From Janthinobacterium sp. 61 (GTDB taxonomy: Bacteria; Pseudomonadota; Gammaproteobacteria; Burkholderiales; Burkholderiaceae_D), in NCBI RefSeq assembly GCF_002846335.1, contig NZ_PJMQ01000001.1:1178001-1242000 (forward strand): a stretch of 64,000 nt of DNA. Direction: 5' to 3'. The position numbers and the translations under genes are program-made. Of this stretch, positions 7,670-15,181 are shown in pieces (positions within the stretch are counted from its first letter, which is position 1; every line of letters starts with the position of its first letter). The notes below the pieces were generated by a model. It saw only the letters and a list, made by a program, of their open reading frames with translations. It made no database searches and was not told the origin of the DNA.

Positions 7670-9463
7670 CTATTTTGCAAAATGGGCTTCGATCTCTTCC
7701 AGGGTCTTGCCCTTGGTCTCGGGCAGCAAAAACGCGGCCGCCAGGAAGTACAGCACGGTGCAGCCGGCGCCGAAGAAGAACAGTGTCGAATAGCCGTGCA
7801 AGCCCACCGTCGGCAGGAAGATGGCGGCGATCACCGTCGAGACGAACTGGTTCACCAGCAGGGCGATGCTCATGCCATTCGAGCGGATACGGGTCGGCAT
7901 CAGTTCGGACAGGGCCAGCCATACGCACACGCCCGGTCCCACGGCAAAGCTGGAGACAAACACGCAGATGGCGATCGCCACCAGCCAGCCGTGCGTGGAC
8001 GAGGGCACGGGACCCAGGCTGGCCTTCTCGATCCGCAGCGGCGCTTCGCGTCCGGCGGCCGGGTCGGCGAACGGGTTCAGGTGCAGCTTGCGGAAGAACA
8101 CGCCGATCACGCTGTCGGCCTGCACGGCGTCTTCGCGGGCGATGCTGACCTGGCGCAGCACGGGATCATCGCTGCGCAGGCTTTTCACATTCGTGAACGG
8201 GCCGTAGGCGTAGGCGATGGTCAGCTGCTGCGGCGTGCCGTCGGCCGCCGCGCCCAGGGCGGTCAAGGCGGCCGCATCGAGGCGCACGGCCAGGGCGTCG
8301 TTCTGCACCTGGGTGGCGATGGCGGGGCGCACGTCAACCAGATGCGCTTCGGCGCCGCGGAACAGCAAACCGGCCGCCAGCAGAGAGACGACGATGCCGC
8401 CCGTGCCCAGCATCAGCAGGAATTTGCGGCCCTTGCGGTCTACCAGCAGCACGGCCACCACCGTCATCACGGCATTCAGTACTTTCAGCAGGACGTCCGC
8501 CATGTTGGCCGAGGCGCCCGACAGCCCCGCCTGGTTGAGGATGTTGACAACATACGCGAGGATGGAATTGATGCCCGTCGCCTGCGTGCAGGCCAGGATC
8601 AGGCAAGCGAGCAGGAAGGGCAGCACATAGCGGCGGCTCAGCAGCGGGTCTTTCGCCTTGCCGTTTCCGCTGGCCTTGGCCGCATTTTCGGGGGTATCGA
8701 GCATTTCGCGCAGCTCCAGGTCGGCAACGGCGGGCAGGCGCGTGCGCAGCAGCGACTGGCGCGCCTGGTCGATGCGGCCGCGTTGCGCCAGCCAGCGCGG
8801 CGATTCGGCCAGCAGCAGGGCACCGATGGTAAACACCAGGCCCGGCGTCAGGCAGACCCAGAAGATGCTGCGCCAGGCGTGGTCCTTGGCCGTGAAGATG
8901 GCGGCGATGCGGCCCGCTTCCGGCAAGGCTTGCGCCGCTTGTGTGGCCGTTTCCACCGTCTGCGCCTGCTGCAGGCCGATCAGGGCGGCGGCTACCAGGC
9001 CGATGGTCAGCAGCAGCTGGAACAGGGCGGCGCCCCGTCCACGCTGTTGCGCGGGCAGGCATTCGGCCAGGTACAGGGGCACGACGACGCCGATCAAGCC
9101 GCCGCTGATGCCTTGCAGCAGACGGCCCAGCAGCAGTGGCGTGTAGCCATCGGCCAGGGCGATCAGGGGAATGCTGGCGCTAAACAGGGCGCCGGCCAGG
9201 AACATCACCCAGCGCCTGCCGAGGAGATCGGCCAGGGCGCCGGCGAACAGCGAAGAAAGGACTGAACCCAATAGCACGGCGGCGACGATAAAACTCAGCT
9301 GCTGGGCCGTCAGTTTCCACGCCACCGAGGCCGTCGATTCCAGGTAGGGCAGGGCGCCTGCGATGATGCCGATGTCTATGCCGTACAGCAATCCCCCCAT
9401 GCCGGCAATGAATAGCAGGTAGCGCATGGCCCACACGGGGGCCTTGTGTGACGTGTCGTGCAT
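7670..9463 (-). CDS. MFS sugar porter with a large inserted domain (probable amino-sugar importer)
   Basis: A 597-residue major facilitator protein of the sugar porter type, with ADLLGRRW after helix 2, LLAESPRWLAQRGR after helix 6 and a C-terminal LLPETKGKTLEEIE. Typical members have about 460-500 residues. The excess lies in the C-terminal half, where more than 100 hydrophilic residues (starting near FRGAEAHLVDV and ending near SSTHGWLVAIAI) separate two helices and are probably periplasmic. The start is fixed by GGAG before ATG 9463. As last gene of the deacetylase/AgaR/AgaZ/kinase/AgaS operon, it most likely imports GalNAc; glucose-type substrates cannot be excluded. Confidence 0.87.
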   Translation of the reverse strand: MHDTSHKAPVWAMRYLLFIAGMGGLLYGIDIGIIAGALPYLESTASVAWKLTAQQLSFIVAAVLLGSVLSSLFAGALADLLGRRWVMFLAGALFSASIPLIALADGYTPLLLGRLLQGISGGLIGVVVPLYLAECLPAQQRGRGAALFQLLLTIGLVAAALIGLQQAQTVETATQAAQALPEAGRIAAIFTAKDHAWRSIFWVCLTPGLVFTIGALLLAESPRWLAQRGRIDQARQSLLRTRLPAVADLELREMLDTPENAAKASGNGKAKDPLLSRRYVLPFLLACLILACTQATGINSILAYVVNILNQAGLSGASANMADVLLKVLNAVMTVVAVLLVDRKGRKFLLMLGTGGIVVSLLAAGLLFRGAEAHLVDVRPAIATQVQNDALAVRLDAAALTALGAAADGTPQQLTIAYAYGPFTNVKSLRSDDPVLRQVSIAREDAVQADSVIGVFFRKLHLNPFADPAAGREAPLRIEKASLGPVPSSTHGWLVAIAICVFVSSFAVGPGVCVWLALSELMPTRIRSNGMSIALLVNQFVSTVIAAIFLPTVGLHGYSTLFFFGAGCTVLYFLAAAFLLPETKGKTLEEIEAHFAK

Positions 9464-9501
9464 GAAAACTCCGGGACGGGGTTGAGGTAGGTTGAGGTGG
9501 T

Positions 9502-10596
9502 CTAGCGGGTGGAAAGATCGATGGCCGCGCCTTCGACGAAGACGGACACTGGCTGCAAGTTGGTATCGAGGACAACGATATCGGCCCAGGCGCCGGGCGC
9601 CAATCGGCCCCGTTCGGATTCGCCCAGGTAATCGGCGGGGTACAGCGACAGGCGGTTCGATGCGTCGGCCAGGTCGAGGCCCAGCTCGACGAAATTGCGC
9701 AGGGCCTGGTCCATGGTCAGCACGCTGCCTGCCAGCGACCCTGTGGCCAGGCGCACGCAGCCCAGGCATTTGTAGACGCGCTGCGTGCCCAGGCCATATT
9801 CGCCATCGGGCATGCCGGTGGCCGAGGTGGCGTCCGTCACGCCGTACAGGCGCGGAATGGCGCGCAGGGCCGCGCGCAGGGCGCCCTTGGCCACGTGCTG
9901 CAGGTCGGGGATGATTTCCGCGTACTCGGCATGCGCCAGCGCGGCGCCCACCATGCCCGGGTCGTAATGGGTCATGCCCGTCATGCCGTTGTACAGGTGG
10001 GTAAAGCCGGAGACGCCGGCTTTCAGGGCCGCCACGCCTTCGTCATACGTGCCGGCGCTATGGCCGATCTGCACGCGGATGCCCATCGCCGCCAGTTGCG
10101 GGATCAGTTCCATGTGGCCGGGGATTTCCGGGGCCATGGTGAGCACCTTGATGGGGGCGATGGCGTGAAAACGCTGCACCAGCGCCAGGCTGGCTTGCAC
10201 TACGTCGGGCGGCTGCGCGCCCAGGCGGTGCAGGTTTAAAAAAGGTCCTTCCAGGTGCACGCCCAGCATGCGCGCGCCGTTGGCCGGGCGCTCGGAGATG
10301 ACGCCGGCCAGACCTTGCAGGGCGCGCAGGATCGAGGGTTCCTTGGCCGTCAGGGTGGTGCCCAGCAGGGCGGTGGTGCCGTGGCGCGCATGCACTTGCG
10401 CCACGGTGGCGCCCGCGTCGCCCCCTTCCATGATGTCGACGCCGGCCGCGCCATGCACGTGCAGGTCGATAAAACCGGGCAAAATGGTCAGCGCGCTGTC
10501 GGCGGCAGGGTCTTCTTGTATCTGGACGATACGCTGGTCAAAAGTGATGGTGCCCGTGATCCAGCCAGATGGGGTAAGGATTCTGCCGCTCAGCAT
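9502..10596 (-). CDS. nagA: N-acetylgalactosamine/glucosamine-6-phosphate deacetylase
   Basis: A 364-residue amidohydrolase of the NagA/AgaA family that removes acetate from N-acetylhexosamine-6-phosphate. Visible motifs are GFIDLHVHG (metal ligands), HLEGPF, GHSAGTYDEG, THLYNGMTGM and the catalytic aspartate segment VTDATSATGM. Length is normal for the family. The sequence alone does not separate GlcNAc-6-P from GalNAc-6-P specificity; the adjacent AgaS and AgaR-type genes favour the galactosamine form (AgaA). It starts three bases after the regulator stop and is followed 38 bases later by the transporter. Confidence 0.93.
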   Translation of the reverse strand: MLSGRILTPSGWITGTITFDQRIVQIQEDPAADSALTILPGFIDLHVHGAAGVDIMEGGDAGATVAQVHARHGTTALLGTTLTAKEPSILRALQGLAGVISERPANGARMLGVHLEGPFLNLHRLGAQPPDVVQASLALVQRFHAIAPIKVLTMAPEIPGHMELIPQLAAMGIRVQIGHSAGTYDEGVAALKAGVSGFTHLYNGMTGMTHYDPGMVGAALAHAEYAEIIPDLQHVAKGALRAALRAIPRLYGVTDATSATGMPDGEYGLGTQRVYKCLGCVRLATGSLAGSVLTMDQALRNFVELGLDLADASNRLSLYPADYLGESERGRLAPGAWADIVVLDTNLQPVSVFVEGAAIDLSTR

Positions 10597-10599
10597 GTG

Positions 10600-11367
10600 T
10601 TATTCCGCTATAAAAAGTTCGATGCCCAGCTTTTGCAGCCCTTCGCGGTATTCCTGGCTGATGCTGGCATCGGTGATGACGGTATCGACGCGGTCCAGCT
10701 GCACGATGCGGTGCAGGCTGACGCGGCCGAACTTGGAGGCGTCCGTGAGGACGATGATTTTCTTGGCCCGTTCCACCATCTTGTGGTTCAGGCTCGCTTC
10801 CGCTTCGTGGTGGGTGGTGACGCCGAACTGCAGGTCGAAGCCGTCCACGCCCAAAAACAGCTTGTCGAAACTGTAGGCTTGCAAACAGGTTTCCGCCTGG
10901 CTGCCCTGGATCGACAGCGATTGCTTGCGCAGCAGGCCGCCCGTGAGGATCAGGTCCACGCCGGGCGCGTCGGCCAGTTCCCACGCGATGTTGAGGCCAT
11001 TCGTGGCCACCGTCACGCCGGTTGCATCGCGCAAATGGCGCGCCAGCGAGATGGTGGTGGTGCCCGAGTCGATGATGATGTTGTCGCCCGGTTCCACCAG
11101 CCGCGCCGCATAGGCGCCGATGCGCTCCTTTTGCTCGTGGTTGATGGCGTCCTTCTGGCGTATCGTGTGCTCGGGCGGCGGCGTGCGCGTCAGGGTCGCG
11201 CCACCGTGGCTGCGTGTGGCCATGCCTTGCGCTTCCAGCGCATTCAAGTCGCTGCGGATGGTGACCGCGGACACGCCGAGTTTTTCCACCAGATCGGTGA
11301 CTTGCACCGAGCCCTGCTGGGTAAGCATTTGGAGGATGGATTCACGGCGTTGGCTGGTATTTCGCAT
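10600..11367 (-). CDS. agaR: DeoR-family transcriptional repressor, AgaR type
   Basis: A 255-residue DeoR-family regulator. Residues 1-60 form the winged helix (RRESILQMLTQQGSVQVTDL, then VSAVTIRSDLNALEAQG), and residues 75-235 form the sugar-phosphate-sensing domain with IDSGTTT, VATNGLN, LTGGLL and LFLGVDGF. DeoR repressors of this type release DNA on binding a phosphosugar. It lies within the operon it probably controls, between AgaZ and the deacetylase, suggesting autoregulation. Repeated CGAAAG motifs in the two control regions of this locus are candidate operators. The start is set by homology; the ribosome-binding site is weak. Confidence 0.9.
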   Translation of the reverse strand: MRNTSQRRESILQMLTQQGSVQVTDLVEKLGVSAVTIRSDLNALEAQGMATRSHGGATLTRTPPPEHTIRQKDAINHEQKERIGAYAARLVEPGDNIIIDSGTTTISLARHLRDATGVTVATNGLNIAWELADAPGVDLILTGGLLRKQSLSIQGSQAETCLQAYSFDKLFLGVDGFDLQFGVTTHHEAEASLNHKMVERAKKIIVLTDASKFGRVSLHRIVQLDRVDTVITDASISQEYREGLQKLGIELFIAE

Positions 11368-11402
11368 GGTGGCGGGCTCAGTAAAAAATGAAAATATCGA
11401 GC

Positions 11403-12749
11403 TTAACAGATTGCCGCTTCGGCAACGACGGGGACTGCCGTATTGCGGTTGCAGGCACGCGCGTATTGCGCCAGCAGGCTGCCGATCTTGTGTTCGATCA
11501 AGGCCGGCGCCTCCGCCCTCAAGCTGCCCTGCACCACAGCCAGGTACTGCTCCGGCAAATGCTGGCTCAGGAGCGGCAGTGGAATCGTCAAGGCGTCCAG
11601 GTTGGCCAGCAGCTTGTCGACGGTGGCTGCCACTTCCGGCTCGCCCCAGTAATAGCGGCAACGGTCGCTCAAGCCGTAGCGGCGCATCAGACGCTGTTCT
11701 TCCGGCGTGCCCAGGTAATGCTTGATCCAGTTCTTCGGCTTGGCCAGCATCACGTCGTCGAGTACCTGCATCAGCCGCGAGGTGGCGTGCGCCGGCAGCA
11801 GTTCCTCCTCGATCTGGCATAGTGCATACAGCGCCTCGCGCAGGGCGAAGGTGGCGGCCGGACCCACTTTCAGGATGGCGAAATGGTCGCGCACCATGGC
11901 GTGCAGGGCCGATTCGCGCTGGTAGTCGGTGGAATGGGCTTCGAACACGAGGCCAGGCTGCTCAGCCACGAAAGCCGACAGTTCGGCGGCGGCCGGCGCA
12001 TCGTAATGCTGGATGCTGCTCTGGTCAAAATCAACGCCCGGCTGCACCACCATGGCGATGACGCGGCGCCAGGCGCCGTGCAAGTCATTTTCCAGGAAGG
12101 CGCTGCGGTGCACGTCCAGGGTACGGCGCGCGGCCTGCGGGCTGGTGACGGCGCCGGCCTGCGCCAGCGATGCTTCGCCGCCGGGTATCGGCACTTCCGT
12201 GCCGATCACGTAGACGGGCGGCGCGAAGCCGGCGGCGGCGGCGGCCGCTTCGGCGACGATGCACAGGCGCGCCGAACGGGCGGCCACGGTTTCATCGTCG
12301 AGCTGCAAAGGGTCATCGGCACAGCGCATGCTGCAATCGAGGTGTATTTTATGGAAACCGGCCGACGCATACGCGGCGATCAGGGTCTCGGCGTGGTCCA
12401 TGGCGGTGGCCGCGTCGAGGTGCTGCCAGGCGTTCGGGCCAAGATGGTCGCCGCCCAGCACCAGGCGCTCGGTCGGGAAACCCTGTTCCCGCGCCAGTGC
12501 CAGCATGGTATCGCGGAAAACGGCCGGCGTCATGCCCGTGTAGCCGCCGAACTGGTCGACCTGGTTCGAGGTCGCTTCGACCAGCAGCACGGTGTCGTAG
12601 TCGCTGGCCACGCGCATGGCGGCGCGCAGCACGCTCGGGTGGCTGCAGCAGACGGCGTACAGTCCCACGCGTTCGCCGCGGCGGTGCGCCTTGATCACTT
12701 GCTGGATGGGGGAGAGTGTAAAGGTCGGGTTTTCCACTTGCTTCATCAT
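11403..12749 (-). CDS. agaZ: AgaZ/KbaZ/GatZ-family tagatose-bisphosphate aldolase subunit
   Basis: A 448-residue protein of the class II tagatose-1,6-bisphosphate aldolase non-catalytic subunit family. Diagnostic stretches include RRGERVGLYAVCCSHP, LLVEATSNQVDQFGGY, LGGDHLGPNAW, KIHLDCSMRC and TEVPIPGG. In enterobacteria this subunit stabilises the catalytic AgaY/GatY partner; a tagatose-6-phosphate kinase role has also been proposed for AgaZ in GalNAc pathways. No AgaY partner is encoded in this window, which leaves both possibilities open. Its ATG overlaps the stop of the ROK kinase gene in an ATGA, so the two are translationally coupled. Confidence 0.92.
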   Translation of the reverse strand: MMKQVENPTFTLSPIQQVIKAHRRGERVGLYAVCCSHPSVLRAAMRVASDYDTVLLVEATSNQVDQFGGYTGMTPAVFRDTMLALAREQGFPTERLVLGGDHLGPNAWQHLDAATAMDHAETLIAAYASAGFHKIHLDCSMRCADDPLQLDDETVAARSARLCIVAEAAAAAAGFAPPVYVIGTEVPIPGGEASLAQAGAVTSPQAARRTLDVHRSAFLENDLHGAWRRVIAMVVQPGVDFDQSSIQHYDAPAAAELSAFVAEQPGLVFEAHSTDYQRESALHAMVRDHFAILKVGPAATFALREALYALCQIEEELLPAHATSRLMQVLDDVMLAKPKNWIKHYLGTPEEQRLMRRYGLSDRCRYYWGEPEVAATVDKLLANLDALTIPLPLLSQHLPEQYLAVVQGSLRAEAPALIEHKIGSLLAQYARACNRNTAVPVVAEAAIC

Positions 12750-13699
12750 GTTGACGCCTTTGTATGTTGTCGTATCAAAAGGGCCGCGCCGCGCGCGCCG
12801 CCGGCGTCGCCAAAGCGGGGCGGCAAAATGGGCGGCACGTGCACGCCGGGGAACAGATGGCGCTTGACGGCGGCCGGCAGCCTGTCGTACAGGTGGGGCA
12901 GCTTGGACAGGCCGCCACCGAGCACGATGACGTGCGGGTCGTATGCCAGCACCAGGCCGGCCAGGGCGTGGCCCAGCACATCGAGGTGCACGGCCACCGT
13001 GCGTTCGGCCACGGCATCGCCCATGTTGGCCCGGGCCACGATGGCCAGCGGCTCGGCGCCGTCGCCGCCGAAATGCGCGTGGATTTTGCTCATGGCTGGG
13101 CCGGAGACGTAGCGTTCCAGGCAACCCGTCTTGCCGCACGGGCAGGGGTATTCTGCCAGGCCGTGCTGTGCCAGCAGGGTGGCGGGCAGGCTCCAGTGGC
13201 CCCATTCGCCGGCCACGCCGTTAAAGCCGCGCAGCAGCTGGCCGCCCACGCAATAGCCGCCGCCGGCGCCCGTGCCGAGGATGGCGCCGAACATGCTGGC
13301 GGCATTCTCGGCCGCGCCGCCTTGCGCTTCGGACAGGGCGAAACACTGGCAATCGTTGCCGATGGCAACCGGGCGCTGCAAGGCCTGTTGCAGGGTTTGC
13401 GCCACCAGCCGGCCGTTCAGGGCGGGCACGTTGGAACTCAGTTGCCGGCCGCTGGCGCTGTCGATCACACCGGGCAAGCCGATGCCGACAGGCGCCGCCG
13501 TGCCCAGGGCGGCGTCGCCGCGCGCTACCAGGTCGACGATGGCTTGCACGAAGGCGGCAAAATCGTCACCGGGCGTGGCCACGCGTTCGCGGAACATTTC
13601 CGTCAGCGTGCCGTCGCGGTCGGCAAAGGCCACCAGCTCCATCTTGCTGCCGCCGATGTCGATGCCGTGGTAGCCCGCGGTAGGGTTAGAATTGGTCAT
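12746..13699 (-). CDS. ROK-family sugar kinase (probable GalNAc kinase)
   Basis: A 317-residue ROK kinase. The N-terminal phosphate loop is GIDIGGSKMEL, the middle has GNDCQCFALSEA and GTGAGGGYCVGG with the catalytic aspartate in GNDC, the zinc site is CPCGKTGCLE, and ADP contacts appear in IVLGGGLSKLP. ROK kinases phosphorylate free sugars at C6. With a non-PTS porter at the end of the operon, a kinase is required, so this enzyme probably makes GalNAc-6-phosphate. The start overlaps the end of agaS; an ATG two codons earlier (13705) is also possible. Confidence 0.9.
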   Translation of the reverse strand: MTNSNPTAGYHGIDIGGSKMELVAFADRDGTLTEMFRERVATPGDDFAAFVQAIVDLVARGDAALGTAAPVGIGLPGVIDSASGRQLSSNVPALNGRLVAQTLQQALQRPVAIGNDCQCFALSEAQGGAAENAASMFGAILGTGAGGGYCVGGQLLRGFNGVAGEWGHWSLPATLLAQHGLAEYPCPCGKTGCLERYVSGPAMSKIHAHFGGDGAEPLAIVARANMGDAVAERTVAVHLDVLGHALAGLVLAYDPHVIVLGGGLSKLPHLYDRLPAAVKRHLFPGVHVPPILPPRFGDAGGARGAALLIRQHTKAST

Positions 13700-14834
13700 G
13701 GCCATAGATGGTGACGCCCTGCACGACACGGTTGACGATGCCGCCGGCAAATGGATTGTCGGGGCGCAGTTGCAGCAGCGCGGACTGGTGCAGCGCATAT
13801 TGCTGCGCCATCAGCAGCCACAGCGGGGCCAGCCACGCATCGGGCCAGGCCGGTGCATCGGCCGCTAAGGTGGCAGATAAGTCGCCGCCGATGCCCACCG
13901 TCAGGCAGCGCTGTGCCACGCTGTCGCGCTGCAGCTCTTTAAGTAAGTCATCTTCATACTGGCGCGCCAGCGGCTTGCTGCTGCGCAGCAGTATCACCAG
14001 CGACTCCGTGGTGACGGCCGATTTCGGGCCGTGGCGGAAACCCAAAGGGGTATTCGCCATCGCCATCACGCGGCCACCCGTCAGTTCCAGGATCTTCAGG
14101 GCCGCTTCCTTGGCCAGCGCTTCCAGCGGACCGCTGCCCAGGTAGACGACGCGCTGCACCGGGGTTGATCCCAGGTCCGCTACAGGCGCCGACCAGTCGC
14201 ACAAGGCTTGTTCGCCCAGTTGCGCCAGCGTCTCCAGGCGGGTCAGGTCCGTGTCCTTGCCCAGCACCGACAGGGCCGCCAGCAGCATGCTGCTAAAGCT
14301 GCTGGTCATGGCGAAGCCGCGATCACAGCTGCCTTCCGGCATCAGCAGGTTATAGGTATTGCTGTCATTGGCGCCCTGGCGCGCCAGCTTGCCGTCCGCG
14401 TTGCAGGTGATGTTGAGGAAGCGCGCGCCGGGCACGACCTGGCGCAGCAATTCCACGGCGGCCAGGCTTTCCGGGCTGTCGCCGCTGCGGGCAAACGAAA
14501 CGAGCAGGGTGGGCGCGTCCGCTTCCAGGTACAGCTCGTGGTGCGTCAGCAGGGTGGTGGTGGCGATGGCGCGGATCTGCGCGGGCCAAGCGGCATTCAA
14601 GGTGTCGACGACGATTTCGCCCACGTAGGCCGAGCTGCCGGCGCCCGTCAGGATGACGCGCTGCACGGGATTGGACAGCGCGTCGCCCAGGAAGGCGGCC
14701 AGGCTGGCCTGCTCGCTGCGCAAAATGCCGGCCAGCGCACGCCAGATGGCCGGCTGGTGGGCGATTTCCTCGGCCGTGTGCAGGCCGCCGATGTCGCGCC
14801 AGGTTTGAATGTCACGCTGAAGTAGGGTAGTCAT
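13686..14834 (-). CDS. agaS: AgaS galactosamine-6-phosphate deaminase/isomerase
   Basis: A 382-residue protein with two SIS sugar-isomerase domains. Family-specific signals are GAGSSAYVGE, SFARSGDSPES, the GFAMTSSFSSMLL loop, GSGPLEALAKEAALKILELTGG, FRHGPKS and the C-terminal DNPFAGGIVNRVVQGVTIYG, which is typical of AgaS rather than GlmS or NagB. AgaS converts galactosamine-6-phosphate to tagatose-6-phosphate and ammonia. It is the first gene of the minus-strand operon, divergent from the GH31 gene, and is the strongest evidence that this locus handles galactosamine rather than glucosamine. Confidence 0.92.
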   Translation of the reverse strand: MTTLLQRDIQTWRDIGGLHTAEEIAHQPAIWRALAGILRSEQASLAAFLGDALSNPVQRVILTGAGSSAYVGEIVVDTLNAAWPAQIRAIATTTLLTHHELYLEADAPTLLVSFARSGDSPESLAAVELLRQVVPGARFLNITCNADGKLARQGANDSNTYNLLMPEGSCDRGFAMTSSFSSMLLAALSVLGKDTDLTRLETLAQLGEQALCDWSAPVADLGSTPVQRVVYLGSGPLEALAKEAALKILELTGGRVMAMANTPLGFRHGPKSAVTTESLVILLRSSKPLARQYEDDLLKELQRDSVAQRCLTVGIGGDLSATLAADAPAWPDAWLAPLWLLMAQQYALHQSALLQLRPDNPFAGGIVNRVVQGVTIYGHDQF

Positions 14835-15181
14835 GGAGTGTCAGTAAAGTGTTTGTTGGAGAAAGCATAAATACTAAATTTCGAAAAGTCAAATACGAAA
14901 GCAAAACGAAAGTAAATTGTTTTTCGACTTGCGAAATAATGTCGTTTTATCGGGTCTGTATCGTGTTGCGGTGCCGCATGAAACCCAGTTGTGCTGCTGC
15001 TTGTCGCTGAAATGCGACGATAACGAAAGTATGTTTTGTGACATTTTGGTGAAACGTAAGAAAAATGCGCCAATTTTGGGCATTTTATTAATAAATTGCT
15101 TGCAAAACTTTGTTTTGATTGACGATATTTATTTTTCTTCTTAAAGTATTTCCATCACTTCGATTTTCTGAAAGCCGCCTG
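14835..15181. promoter_or_regulatory. Divergent control region between agaS and the GH31 gene with operator-like repeats
   Basis: This 347-base AT-rich spacer holds the promoters of both arms of the catabolic locus. CGAAAG occurs at 14896, 14907 (11 bases apart) and 15024. On the minus strand the first pair reads as CTTTCGTTTTGCTTTCG, close to the TTTCRTTT-type repeats bound by AgaR/DeoR regulators. The same TAACGAAAGT decamer occurs at 15021-15030 and 21801-21810. No gene is seen. AgaR binding is inferred from family knowledge. Confidence 0.65.
15106..15149 (+). promoter_or_regulatory. Promoter of the GH31 gene, duplicated at 21886
   Basis: TTGACG (15119-15124), a 17-base spacer and TAAAGT (15142-15147) fit a sigma-70 promoter, giving a predicted transcript start about 28 bases before the ATG at 15182. 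A 44-base block containing it is repeated with about six differences at 21886-21929 before the second TonB receptor. Confidence 0.7.

Noticed and set aside
12746..14834. Reading the cluster as a plain GlcNAc (nag) operon
   Set aside because: No NagB deaminase is present; AgaS, AgaZ and the GH109/GH31 types fit galactosamine better, though deacetylase, kinase and porter alone would fit either.
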